Assembly (NCBI RefSeq): GCF_006539505.1
Contig: NZ_BJND01000071.1
Span: 1-47,187, forward strand
DNA from: Streptomyces spinoverrucosus
GTDB taxonomy: Bacteria > Actinomycetota > Actinomycetes > Streptomycetales > Streptomycetaceae
Direction of reading: 5' to 3'
Length of the DNA: 47,187 nt
The notes under the pieces: model-generated
What the model saw: only the letters and a program-made list of their open reading frames with translations
Told to the model about the DNA's origin: nothing
Database searches by the model: none
Position numbers and translations under genes: made by a program
Part shown: positions 1 through 9,807 of the stretch, in pieces
Layout of the letters: each line of letters opens with the position of its first letter
Numbering within the stretch: position 1 is the stretch's first letter

Positions 1-835
1 AGGTGGGGGGCCGCGGGGCGGGAAGGGGGTGGGGCGGGATGGGGTGGCGCGGGCGCGGGGTGGGGGCCGATGTGGGGGGGCGCGGGCACGGGGTGGGGGC
101 CGATGTGGGGTGGCGCGGGCACGGCGTGGGGGCCGATGTGGGGTGGCGCGGGCACGGCGTGGGGAGCGAGGTGGGATGGCGCGGGCACGGGGGCGGTGGC
201 CGAGCCGGGCGGCACAGGCACGGGAGCGGTGGCCGAGCCGGGGCGGCGCGGGCGCGGGCACGGGCACGGGCGGGGAGCAAGGTTGGGCGGCGCGGGCACG
301 AGGGCGGGCATGGGCGGGGAGCAAGGTTGGGCGGCGCGGGGGCGGTGGCCGAGCCGGGCGGCACAAGCACGGGAGCGGGGACCGAGCCGGGGCGGGACCG
401 AGCCGGGCGGCACAGGCACAGGGGCGGTGGGGCAGGTCGGTGATGGCGAAGGGCAGGGGCGGAGCGGGGCAGGGACGGGCCGGGTGCGGTGCCCGCGAAT
501 GGGCGGGGAGCATGGCGCGACGGCGCGGGGCGGGGCGGCACGGGGTACGCGAGGCAGGGTGGGGGCGGCGCGAGGCGGCGTGGCAGCGGCGCGAGGCGGC
601 GTGGCAGCGGCGCGAGGCGGCGGCGAGGACGGGGCGCGGGAGCGGGGCGGTGCAGGCAGCGCGGGGCGCGGGAATGGGCCGGGTGCGGTGCCGCAGGCAG
701 CGCGGGGCGCGGGAATCGACCAGGCGCGGAGCCGCAAGCAACGCGGGCACCCGAATCGACCAGGCGCCGTGCCACAAGCAACACGGGCACCCCAATCGAC
801 CAGGCGCGGTGGCCGCGAATGAGCAGGGCGTACGT
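1..835. repeat. GC-rich degenerate tandem repeats, no supported gene
   Basis: Several repeat families follow one another. From about 36 to 200 the period is exactly 33 bp: the motif GATGTGG recurs at 69, 102 and 135, with a diverged copy at 168. From about 568 to 630 a 21-bp unit repeats about three times. From about 673 to 830 the period is about 40 bp: AATCGACCAGGCGC starts at 714, 754 and 794. Frames are open mainly because stop codons are rare at this composition. The predicted proteins are Arg/Gly/Ala strings without domains, and no start with a convincing ribosome binding site was found. I therefore treat the stretch as repetitive intergenic DNA. A gene cut by the left edge cannot be excluded. 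Confidence 0.6.
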
Positions 836-848
836 CGGGGACGGTGCA

Positions 849-884
849 GGGCCTCACCGGGCTGGGGTTGACCCGGTGAGGCCC
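849..884 (-). terminator. perfect 13-bp hairpin
   Basis: GGGCCTCACCGGG at 849-861 pairs perfectly with CCCGGTGAGGCCC at 872-884 across a 10-nt loop. There is no T tract on either strand, which is common for Streptomyces terminators. It lies about 215 bp beyond the stop of the gene at 1099-3159 and may end that transcript or one arriving from the left. Confidence 0.55.
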
Positions 885-931
885 CTTGAGCTGCCCCGAT
901 GGGGTACCAACGGTCCTCCCCGTGGGGCTTC

Positions 932-969
932 GGTCCGGCGATCCCCACCCCAATGGGGACCGCCGGACC
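932..969 (-). terminator. 16-position hairpin, likely terminator of the repetitive secreted protein gene
   Basis: The arms are 932-947 and 954-969 with a 6-nt loop. They pair with a single A/C mismatch (941/960). It lies 130 bp beyond the stop codon at 1099 and is the nearest strong hairpin downstream of that minus-strand gene. Confidence 0.55.
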
Positions 970-1098
970 CCGTCCGCAGGGTTCCGTCCGGACGAGCCGA
1001 CGGTGTTCGGCCGCCCGTGCCGGGTGCCTGCGGGGCCGGGAAGCACGCCTTGAGGGCGTGCGGACGCTGGGTGCGCGCAGCGCGCGGCCAGCCCTGGG

Positions 1099-3159
1099 TC
1101 AGATGCGGTACGTGCCGCCCTCACGCACGTCCTGGACGTCCTGGACGTCCTGGACGTGACCCTGGGCGTAGCCCGGCGTGAGCGACTCGGCGACGTATTC
1201 CGCGCCGGTAACGGCGTGGCCGGTCAGCGAGCCGCCGGTGGACTGGACGGTGCCGGTCAGGTCCTGCGCGAAGGGCGCGACGCCGCCCGCGACGCCGTGC
1301 ACGTACGGAGCGGCATCGCCGACCACGCCGCCCGCGAAGGGAGCGACCTCGCCCGTCACTCCGTACGCCAGCGTCGTCGCGCTGCCGCCCACGCCCTCGA
1401 CGACCGGCCGCACGGTCTGGGTGACGGTGTCGACGAGCGGCTGGACCGCGCCGGTGACGCCGTCCACGAATGCCGGCACCTCGCCCGTCACGCCCTGGGC
1501 GAACCCACCGGCCTGCCCGCCCACGCCGTACGCCAGCGGCGGTACGCCCCCGGCAACCCCGCCCGCGAAGGCGTCGACGTCCCCGCCGACGCCGTACGCC
1601 AGCCCGCCCGCGTCCGCGACGGCCTGCCCGGCGACAGGGACGACACCCCGCACGGCGGTGTTCGCGACCGGCGGCAGTACGGCACCGGTCGCATCCGCGC
1701 TGACATCGCCGACGAACCCGGCGGCGTACGGCGGCACGTCCGCGACGACGCCCTGCGCGTACGGCGGCACGTCCGCCATAGCGCCCCCGGCCACCGTCCG
1801 CACGTCACCCACCGCACCTCCGGCCACGCCGTGCACATCCGTCACGGCCGCACCGGCCACCGGCCCCACACCGGCGACCGCACCGCCCGCGACACCCTGC
1901 ACGTCCGCCACCGCCGCCCCGGCGACGGGCTGCACGCCCTGCACCACCCCGCCGACGACGGGCTGCACATCGGCGACCACCCCGTACGCCAGCGCGGCCG
2001 CAGCGCCCACCGCGTGCCCGGCGATCGGGGCGACCCCGGCCACGGCCCCGCCGACGACCGGCGTCACGCCGTACACCGCGTCGGTGGCCACGGGCGCAAC
2101 CCCGTGCACGGCGCCCTCCGCAACCGGCGTCACCCCGGCCACGACCCCGGTGACGGCCGGCGTCACACCCTGCACGGCGTGGCCCGCGACCGGCGTCACC
2201 CCGGCCACCGCCGCCCCGGCGACGGGCACCGCCCCAGCCACGGCCCCCTCGGCAACCGGCCTCACTCCGCCCACGGCAGACCCGACCACCGGCGGCACCA
2301 CAGCGGCTCCCGTCTCCGCGACAACCGACGCGACCGCCCCCGGCACCCCGGCAACCGTGCCCGCGACATGGCCCGACACCCCGTCAACGGTGCCCGTCAC
2401 CTGCCCCGGCACCCCGGCAACGCTCCCCTGAGCGGCCCCGGCCACCGCACCGACCTCACCCCGGGCGGTGCTGACCAGACCCCCGGCCCGCCCGTCGACT
2501 CCGGCAACCGCACCCTGCGCCACCGCGTCCACACCCGCCGCCGTACGCCCCGCACCGGCGACCGCGTACTGCGCCTTCGTCCGTACGACCCCCTCGGCCC
2601 CCTGCGCCTGCAGCGCCTGCAGCGCCCGGTCCAACTCGGGCGCGAACGCGGAGAGCGGACCGAACAGGTAGTCGACAGCGTCCTGCGAGGCAACCGCACC
2701 GGCGTCGGAAACCGCAGCCTCCGCCGTGGTCCTGGCCTCGACCTGCGCAGCCGCCCGAGCGGCCTGCGCCCCCTGAATGGCCTGCGCACCCCGGACCGTC
2801 ACCGCCTTCGGAACCGTCACGTCGGCCTCGACATACCGACGCGTCTGCTCCGCGACGCCACCCCCGGCCGACGCCACCGCGCCGACCGCCTTGTCGGTCT
2901 TCACGCCGGCCTTCGCGCCGCTGGTGTTCGCGACGGTGTTCTCGCCGGCCTTCTCGGAAACGGTCTCCCTCACCTCGGAGACACCCCCGTCAACCGCATC
3001 GGTGACCTCACCGAGCGAACCCTCGGCGTCCACGGTCGTATCCGAAACGGAGAGGGAGGAAGCGGGCAGTTCATCGGCGCTCGCGGCAGCGGAACCGAGC
3101 GCCCACGCGCCGGTGACCCCGGCGGCTATGACGATGGAACGACGGATGTTCTTGTTCAT
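1099..3159 (-). CDS. secreted Val/Ala/Gly-rich repetitive protein
   Basis: A 686-residue protein starting at ATG 3159 (MNKNIRRS), with GAAGGA about 12 nt upstream. A longer in-frame start at 3240 would bury the signal peptide. Residues 1-28 form a Sec signal peptide with basic MNKNIRR, a hydrophobic core and a likely cut after ASA. Residues 29-200 are more ordinary. From about 230 to 640 the protein is built from degenerate units of about 14-15 residues such as VAGVTPVAGHAV, GVVADVPPYA and YGVTGEVAPFAGGV. The C-terminus has a VQD VQD VQD run from a 9-bp DNA repeat (about 1128-1157). There is no LPXTG motif, membrane anchor or recognised enzyme domain. The repeats suggest an elongated or aggregating extracellular structure. 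Function unknown. Confidence 0.8.
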   Translation of the reverse strand: MNKNIRRSIVIAAGVTGAWALGSAAASADELPASSLSVSDTTVDAEGSLGEVTDAVDGGVSEVRETVSEKAGENTVANTSGAKAGVKTDKAVGAVASAGGGVAEQTRRYVEADVTVPKAVTVRGAQAIQGAQAARAAAQVEARTTAEAAVSDAGAVASQDAVDYLFGPLSAFAPELDRALQALQAQGAEGVVRTKAQYAVAGAGRTAAGVDAVAQGAVAGVDGRAGGLVSTARGEVGAVAGAAQGSVAGVPGQVTGTVDGVSGHVAGTVAGVPGAVASVVAETGAAVVPPVVGSAVGGVRPVAEGAVAGAVPVAGAAVAGVTPVAGHAVQGVTPAVTGVVAGVTPVAEGAVHGVAPVATDAVYGVTPVVGGAVAGVAPIAGHAVGAAAALAYGVVADVQPVVGGVVQGVQPVAGAAVADVQGVAGGAVAGVGPVAGAAVTDVHGVAGGAVGDVRTVAGGAMADVPPYAQGVVADVPPYAAGFVGDVSADATGAVLPPVANTAVRGVVPVAGQAVADAGGLAYGVGGDVDAFAGGVAGGVPPLAYGVGGQAGGFAQGVTGEVPAFVDGVTGAVQPLVDTVTQTVRPVVEGVGGSATTLAYGVTGEVAPFAGGVVGDAAPYVHGVAGGVAPFAQDLTGTVQSTGGSLTGHAVTGAEYVAESLTPGYAQGHVQDVQDVQDVREGGTYRI

Positions 3160-3184
3160 TGCGTGCGTCTGATCCTTCGGGAAT

Positions 3185-3206
3185 GGACGTCCGGTTCCGG
3201 ACGTCC
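3185..3206. promoter_or_regulatory. 22-bp inverted repeat upstream of the secreted repetitive protein gene
   Basis: GGACGTCCGG and CCGGACGTCC are perfect 10-bp arms around a central TT, 26 bp upstream of the ATG at 3159. Each arm also contains the palindrome GGACGTCC. It could be an operator or a hairpin in the 5' UTR. No regulator is recognised. Confidence 0.45.
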
Positions 3207-3392
3207 GAGGCACAAGCCCACCAGCCGGATCACCGAGCAACGGCGACCTCTGACCGGGGCTCCCGCCAAGGGACTTGGGGACCTTCCGGCACCGCCTCCG
3301 ACCGCGATCCCGGAACTCGGGACCAACAAGCGCTTCGGATACGACACCGGCGGCTTCCGTCCGTCGACCAGGAAAGGTCCGGACGGTCGGGC

Positions 3393-3422
3393 AGACCTGT
3401 TCCGCCCCCGCGCGACAGGTCT
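3393..3422 (-). terminator. hairpin after the collagen-like secreted protein gene
   Basis: AGACCTGT at 3393-3400 pairs with ACAGGTCT at 3415-3422 around a 14-nt loop. It starts about 20 nt after the stop at 3444 on the minus strand. The stem is short, so this is only a candidate. Confidence 0.4.
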
Positions 3423-3443
3423 ACGGCGGGGGAAAGGCCTGCC

Positions 3444-4529
3444 CTAGCCGGGGAAAACCGGGATGTCCCGGTGCCGGTCCCGCGTCCCGTCCGCCTCGAC
3501 GCGCACGGCCGCACCCGGCATCAGCCACTGCGGCGCCCGCTGCCCCACCGTCACCGCGTGCGCGTCACCATGCCGCGACGAACCACTGTCCGCCGCCGAC
3601 CGACTGCCCAACACCCCATCGCCACCACCGGCCGGCGCACGATGCCCGGGCACGTACTCCCCACCGGCGCCACCACGCTGCCGAACCCCATCTCGGTCCA
3701 CCGCAGCACCCACGCCACCGAAGGCCACACCAAGCCCCGGCCCATGCACGCCAACCGCCCCCACCGCACGGCCCCGCTCCTCCGAACCCCCGTCATACGA
3801 GGCCGAGCCCCCGACCCCACCCGGCAACGACACCACCGTGTCAGGGAGCGGCAAGGTCCGAACCGGAAGCTCGCAAACCCCGGGAAGCTGAGGAACCCCG
3901 GGCACTACGGGGCCCCCCGGAAACACCGGAGCTTGGGGAAGCCCGGGGAAGCCGGGAAACGCGGGGAGGCCGGGAAGCGCAGGAACGCCGGAAACTCCAG
4001 GCAGACCAGGCGCCTCAGGCAGCCCGCCGGGCCGCTCCGAAGTGCCCGACAGATCAGGCGAACCAGACAGCCCGGAACCCCCGGCCGACGAAGGCGACTC
4101 CGGCCGCGAGGGCAACCCGGCCGACGCCGATCCTCGCCCCTCCGTCCCCGCCAACCGACCGGTCACCGTCTCCACGACATCCCCGACCGGCCGAACAACC
4201 CGCTCACCCACAGACCGCCCGACACCCTCAACGAGGGGCTGCTCAACGGCCGGTTCGGCCACCCCACGCGAGCCGAGCGCGCCACCCCGGGAGCCACCGA
4301 CACGGCCCTCGCCGCCCGCGCCCTCACCCGGCACCACAACCACCGGCGCAGCCACCCGCGCCAACGCCTCTGGTCCCGGCGCCGCTTCAGCCGCGTCCGC
4401 CCGCTCCCCGCACAGCACCCCCAGCACGAACAACCCACCCACGAGCAGGCCCAGGTGCAGCGCACGCCGCCCCGCCGCCGCGCGCAACACACGCGCGGCG
4501 GCGCCGGACAGTGCGGCTGACCAGATCAA
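3444..4529 (-). CDS. secreted collagen-like (PxG-repeat) protein
   Basis: A 361-residue protein. The likely start is TTG at 4529, with GGGAGGA at 4541-4547, 11 nt upstream. The N-terminus is basic, then hydrophobic (LHLGLLVGGLFVLGVLCG), then ERADA, giving a signal peptide of about 46 residues. Residues about 165-225 are collagen-like, with runs such as LPGVSGVPALPGLPAFPG. The C-terminal third is Gly-rich and ends in RDIPVFPG. Collagen-like tracts in Streptomyces exported proteins usually form extended surface or matrix structures. No enzyme motif was found. It shares strand and export with the gene at 1099, but 285 bp separate them, so they are probably independent transcripts. The TTG start is the least certain point. 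Confidence 0.72.
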   Translation of the reverse strand: MIWSAALSGAAARVLRAAAGRRALHLGLLVGGLFVLGVLCGERADAAEAAPGPEALARVAAPVVVVPGEGAGGEGRVGGSRGGALGSRGVAEPAVEQPLVEGVGRSVGERVVRPVGDVVETVTGRLAGTEGRGSASAGLPSRPESPSSAGGSGLSGSPDLSGTSERPGGLPEAPGLPGVSGVPALPGLPAFPGFPGLPQAPVFPGGPVVPGVPQLPGVCELPVRTLPLPDTVVSLPGGVGGSASYDGGSEERGRAVGAVGVHGPGLGVAFGGVGAAVDRDGVRQRGGAGGEYVPGHRAPAGGGDGVLGSRSAADSGSSRHGDAHAVTVGQRAPQWLMPGAAVRVEADGTRDRHRDIPVFPG

Positions 4530-4722
4530 GAGGGGGAGGATCCTCCCGTGCGGCGGAACAAGTCACGTATCGACGACTACGCGGTACGGGCAAGCGGAGC
4601 GCACCGCCCCGCCGATGAGCAACGATCCTTGCACGTGACTCCCGAGGTTGCGCAAGCCCGGCGTTACCGATGGGTAGTCATATCCCCTTTCGGACAGGAC
4701 TCACCCCTTCCTCCCCCGGTCG

Positions 4723-5904
4723 TCACGCGGTGTCCGGTATCGGCAGCGGACGCTTCTCGATCGCCGCCGCCATCACCTCCGGGAACAGATCCGGCGTACA
4801 GGCGAAGGCCGGCGCCCCGAGCGCCGCCAGCGCGGCCGCGTGCTCCCGGTCGTACGCCGGCGCGCCCTCGTCCGACAGCGCGAGTAGCGTCACGAACTGC
4901 ACCCCCGCCCCCTTCATCGCCGCCACCCGCTTCAGCATCTCGTTCCGTATCCCCCCTTCGTAGAGATCGCTGATCAGCACGACCACCGTCTCCGTGGGCC
5001 GGGTGATCTGCGACTGGCAGTACGCCAGCGCCCGGTTGATGTCCGTACCGCCGCCGAGCTGCGTACCGAACAACACATCGACCGGGTCCTCAAGCTGGTC
5101 GGTGAGATCGACAACCGCCGTGTCGAACACCACGAGTCGCGTGTTGATCGTCCGCATGGACGCCAGCACCGCCCCGAACACCGATGCGTACACCACCGAC
5201 GCCGCCATGGATCCCGACTGGTCGATACAGAGGATGACCTCCTTCTTCACTGACTGGGACGCCCGCCCGTAACCGATCAGCCGCTCCGGTACGACCGTTC
5301 GGTACTCCGGCAGATAGTGCTTGAGGTTGGCCGCGATCGTGCGGTTCCAGTCGATGTCGTGGTGGCGCGGCCGGTTGATGCGTGCGCTACGGTCGAGCGC
5401 CCCGCTGAGGGTGGCCCGGGTGCGGGTGGCGAGCCGCTTCTCCAGGTCCTCGACGACCTTGCGCACGACGGCCCGTGCCGTCTCCTTCGTCGTCTCCGGC
5501 ATCGCCTTGTTCAGCGACAGCAGCGTGCCGACGAGATGCACGTCGGCCTCCACCGCCTCCAGCATCTCCGGCTCCAGCAACAGCGCGGACAGCCCCAGCC
5601 GGTCGATGGCGTCCCGCTGCATGACCTGCACGACGGACGACGGGAAGTACGTCCGGATGTCCCCGAGCCAGCGCGCCACGGACGGCGCCGACGCCCCCAG
5701 CCCCGCCGAACGCTCCCTCCCCGTGTGCGGCTTGTCCCCCTTCCCGTAGAGCGCGGCCAGGGCCCCGTCCATCGCGGCATCCCGCCCACCGAGCGCGCAC
5801 CCGGTGCCGTCCGCGGCATCACCCCCCAGCACCAGGCGCCACCGCCGCAATCGCTCCCGCCCGGCGTCATCCAGCTCAGCCACGCCCATGGCTTCCGCAG
5901 TCAT
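4723..5904 (-). CDS. vWA (CoxE-type) metal-ion-dependent adhesion-site protein, YehP-like
   Basis: A 393-residue protein starting at ATG 5904, behind a strong GGAGGAGG at 5909-5916; an upstream in-frame ATG at 6048 lacks this support. Residues 1-215 are mostly helical. Residues about 222-385 are a von Willebrand A domain with an intact MIDAS: DQSGS at 228-232, the Thr of GGGTD at 284-288 and the Asp of ISDLYEGG at 311-318. This architecture matches VWA_CoxE proteins, which partner MoxR AAA+ ATPases in protein remodelling or metal-cofactor insertion. It is the last gene of MoxR, DUF5682, vWA on the minus strand, and a 15-codon mini-ORF bridges it to DUF5682. The set resembles E. coli yehL/M/P/Q, whose function is unknown. 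There is no signal peptide, so it is predicted cytosolic. Confidence 0.88.
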   Translation of the reverse strand: MTAEAMGVAELDDAGRERLRRWRLVLGGDAADGTGCALGGRDAAMDGALAALYGKGDKPHTGRERSAGLGASAPSVARWLGDIRTYFPSSVVQVMQRDAIDRLGLSALLLEPEMLEAVEADVHLVGTLLSLNKAMPETTKETARAVVRKVVEDLEKRLATRTRATLSGALDRSARINRPRHHDIDWNRTIAANLKHYLPEYRTVVPERLIGYGRASQSVKKEVILCIDQSGSMAASVVYASVFGAVLASMRTINTRLVVFDTAVVDLTDQLEDPVDVLFGTQLGGGTDINRALAYCQSQITRPTETVVVLISDLYEGGIRNEMLKRVAAMKGAGVQFVTLLALSDEGAPAYDREHAAALAALGAPAFACTPDLFPEVMAAAIEKRPLPIPDTA

Positions 5905-5947
5905 ACGACCTCCTCCCCACGCATCCCATGAATCCCGCTCCCGCTCA

Positions 5948-5948
<1 letters not shown>
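5901..5948 (-). other. 15-codon mini-ORF coupling DUF5682 to the vWA gene
   Basis: An ATG at 5948 sits inside TGATG, sharing the A of the DUF5682 stop codon. It reads MSGSGIHGMRGEEVV and stops at TGA 5903-5901, inside the ATGA that starts the vWA gene at 5904. It contains the vWA ribosome binding site. The layout suits translational coupling, but the peptide itself may be meaningless. Confidence 0.3.
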
Positions 5949-8426
<2,478 letters not shown>

Positions 8427-8440
<14 letters not shown>

Positions 8441-8534
8441 ACCGTCCCCCTCGCCTACAAGGCCACCCCAGGTCGTCGTCGTCCATCGCGCCGACGCACT
8501 CCACGACCGCTGTGTCCCACCCGTTGACGCTCAT
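8427..8534 (-). CDS. candidate 35-residue small protein between MoxR and DUF5682 genes
   Basis: An ATG at 8534 overlaps the MoxR stop in an ATGA. The frame runs 35 codons (it begins MSVNGWDTAVVECVGAM, then four Asp) and stops 13 bp inside the DUF5682 gene. Only the ATGA coupling and the lack of a gap argue for it. No domain is recognised. It may be a coupling device rather than a functional protein. Confidence 0.3.
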
Positions 8535-9673
8535 GCGCTCGCCTCCCGGCAGGCCCGGTAGAAGTCCTTCCAGCCGTCCCGCTCCCGTACGACCGCCTCC
8601 AGGTACTCCTGCCAGACGACGCGATCCGCCGCCGGATCCCGGACGACCGCGCCGAGAATGCCCGCGGCGACATCGCTCGGCCGCAGCACGCCGTCGCCGA
8701 AGTGGGCGGCCAGCGCAAGGCCGTTGGTGACGACGGAGATCGCCTCGGCGGTGGACAGCGTGCCGCTGGGCGACTTGACCTTCGTACGGCCGTCGGCCGT
8801 GATCCCGTCCCGCAGCTCACGGAACACGGTCACCACTCGCCGGATCTCGTCGACGCCGTCAGGCACGGCCGGCAGGTCGAGCGAGCGGCCGATCTGGTCG
8901 ACTCGGCGCGAGACGATGTCGACCTCGGCCTCGACGCTGTCCGGCAGCGGCAGCACCACCGTGTTGAAGCGGCGGCGCAGTGCGCTGGACAGTTCGTTGA
9001 CCCCGCGGTCACGGTCGTTGGCCGTGGCTATCAGGTTGAAGCCACGGACGGCCTGCACCTCCTGGCCCAACTCCGGTATCGGCAGCGTCTTCTCCGACAG
9101 GATCGTGATGAGTGTGTCCTGGACATCGGCCGGGATCCGGGTCAGTTCCTCGACCCGTGCGGTCATGCCCTCGGCCATGGCTCGCATGACGGGGCTGGGC
9201 ACGAGGGCGTGCCGGCTGGGGCCGTGGGCGAGCAGCTGCGCGTAGTTCCAGCCGTACCGGATCGCCTCCTCCGGTGTGCCGGCGGTGCCCTGCACGAGCA
9301 GTGTCGAGTCGCCGCTGACCGCCGCGGCCAGGTGCTCGGACACCCATGTCTTGGCGGTGCCGGGCACGCCGAGCAGGAGCAGGGCGCGGTCGGTGGCCAG
9401 CGTGGTGACGGCGACCTCGACGATGCGGCGCGGTCCCACGTATTTGGGTGTGATCACTGTGCCGTCGGGCAGCGTGCCGCCGAGCAGGTAGGTGGCGACG
9501 GCCCACGGCGACATCTTCCAGCGGGCCGGGCGCGGCCGGTCGTCCTGCGCGGCCAGCGCGGCGAGTTCGTCCGCGAAGGCGTCCTCGGCGTGCGGCCGCA
9601 GCGCCTCCGCTTCTTCTTGCGCGGACGTGTTCTCGGTCTGATCGACAAACGTCGGTTCCACGGACACAGGCAT
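8531..9673 (-). CDS. MoxR-family AAA+ ATPase, YehL-like
   Basis: A 380-residue protein starting at ATG 9673 (MPVSVEP), with GGAGGGGGGACT 8-9 nt upstream; the in-frame start at 9715 is less well supported. The AAA+ core spans about 75-330: Walker A GVPGTAKT at 102-109, Walker B-like segment RVEELTR at 173-179, sensor-1 TAND at 217-220 and the arginine-finger region RRRF at 233-236. The C-terminal helical lid covers the rest. MoxR ATPases act as chaperone-like remodelers with vWA partners. The vWA gene here lies two genes downstream. This is the first gene of the minus-strand operon, and its promoter carries a TTGTCAGTG element. Predicted cytosolic hexamer. Confidence 0.92.
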   Translation of the reverse strand: MPVSVEPTFVDQTENTSAQEEAEALRPHAEDAFADELAALAAQDDRPRPARWKMSPWAVATYLLGGTLPDGTVITPKYVGPRRIVEVAVTTLATDRALLLLGVPGTAKTWVSEHLAAAVSGDSTLLVQGTAGTPEEAIRYGWNYAQLLAHGPSRHALVPSPVMRAMAEGMTARVEELTRIPADVQDTLITILSEKTLPIPELGQEVQAVRGFNLIATANDRDRGVNELSSALRRRFNTVVLPLPDSVEAEVDIVSRRVDQIGRSLDLPAVPDGVDEIRRVVTVFRELRDGITADGRTKVKSPSGTLSTAEAISVVTNGLALAAHFGDGVLRPSDVAAGILGAVVRDPAADRVVWQEYLEAVVRERDGWKDFYRACREASA

Positions 9674-9717
9674 GGCTGAGTCCCCCCTCCAGCTCGGCCG
9701 GTTCGGATCTGGCATCC

Positions 9718-9740
9718 ACGTTGCACCACGCCACTGACAA
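9718..9740 (-). promoter_or_regulatory. RecA-NDp/PafBC-like promoter of the MoxR operon
   Basis: Read on the minus strand: TTGTCAGTG (9740-9732), eight bases, then CAACGT (9723-9718). The -35 part matches TTGTCRGTG fully. The -10 keeps the A and final T of TAnnnT but has C at position 1. Transcription would begin near 9711, leaving about 38 nt before the ATG at 9673. Confidence 0.65.
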
Positions 9741-9777
9741 TGCGTGCTGACCTGCGAAAACGCGCTCGCCGGGCCGA

Positions 9778-9800
9778 TTGTCAGTGGTGGGATCTACCTT
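9778..9800 (+). promoter_or_regulatory. RecA-NDp/PafBC-type promoter of the SWIM gene
   Basis: TTGTCAGTG at 9778-9786, eight bases, then TACCTT at 9795-9800. This fits TTGTCRGTG-N8-TAnnnT at every defined position. The ATG at 9808 lies 7 nt after the -10, where transcription should begin, so the mRNA should be leaderless. The -35 forms an 11-bp inverted repeat, CCACTGACAAT (9731-9741) with ATTGTCAGTGG (9777-9787), with the divergent copy. Confidence 0.8.
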
Positions 9801-9807
9801 CGATGGC

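Noticed and set aside
3..871. Plus-strand frames of 146-280 residues in the left-edge repeats
   Set aside because: Three overlapping frames are open at once, which reflects stop-codon scarcity. No ribosome site or domain was found.
1156..3447. Long plus-strand open frames opposite the secreted repetitive protein gene
   Set aside because: They are antisense shadows created by high GC and the repeats. The minus strand has a signal peptide, a ribosome site and a sensible repeat protein; the plus frame is Arg/His/Pro-rich without domains.
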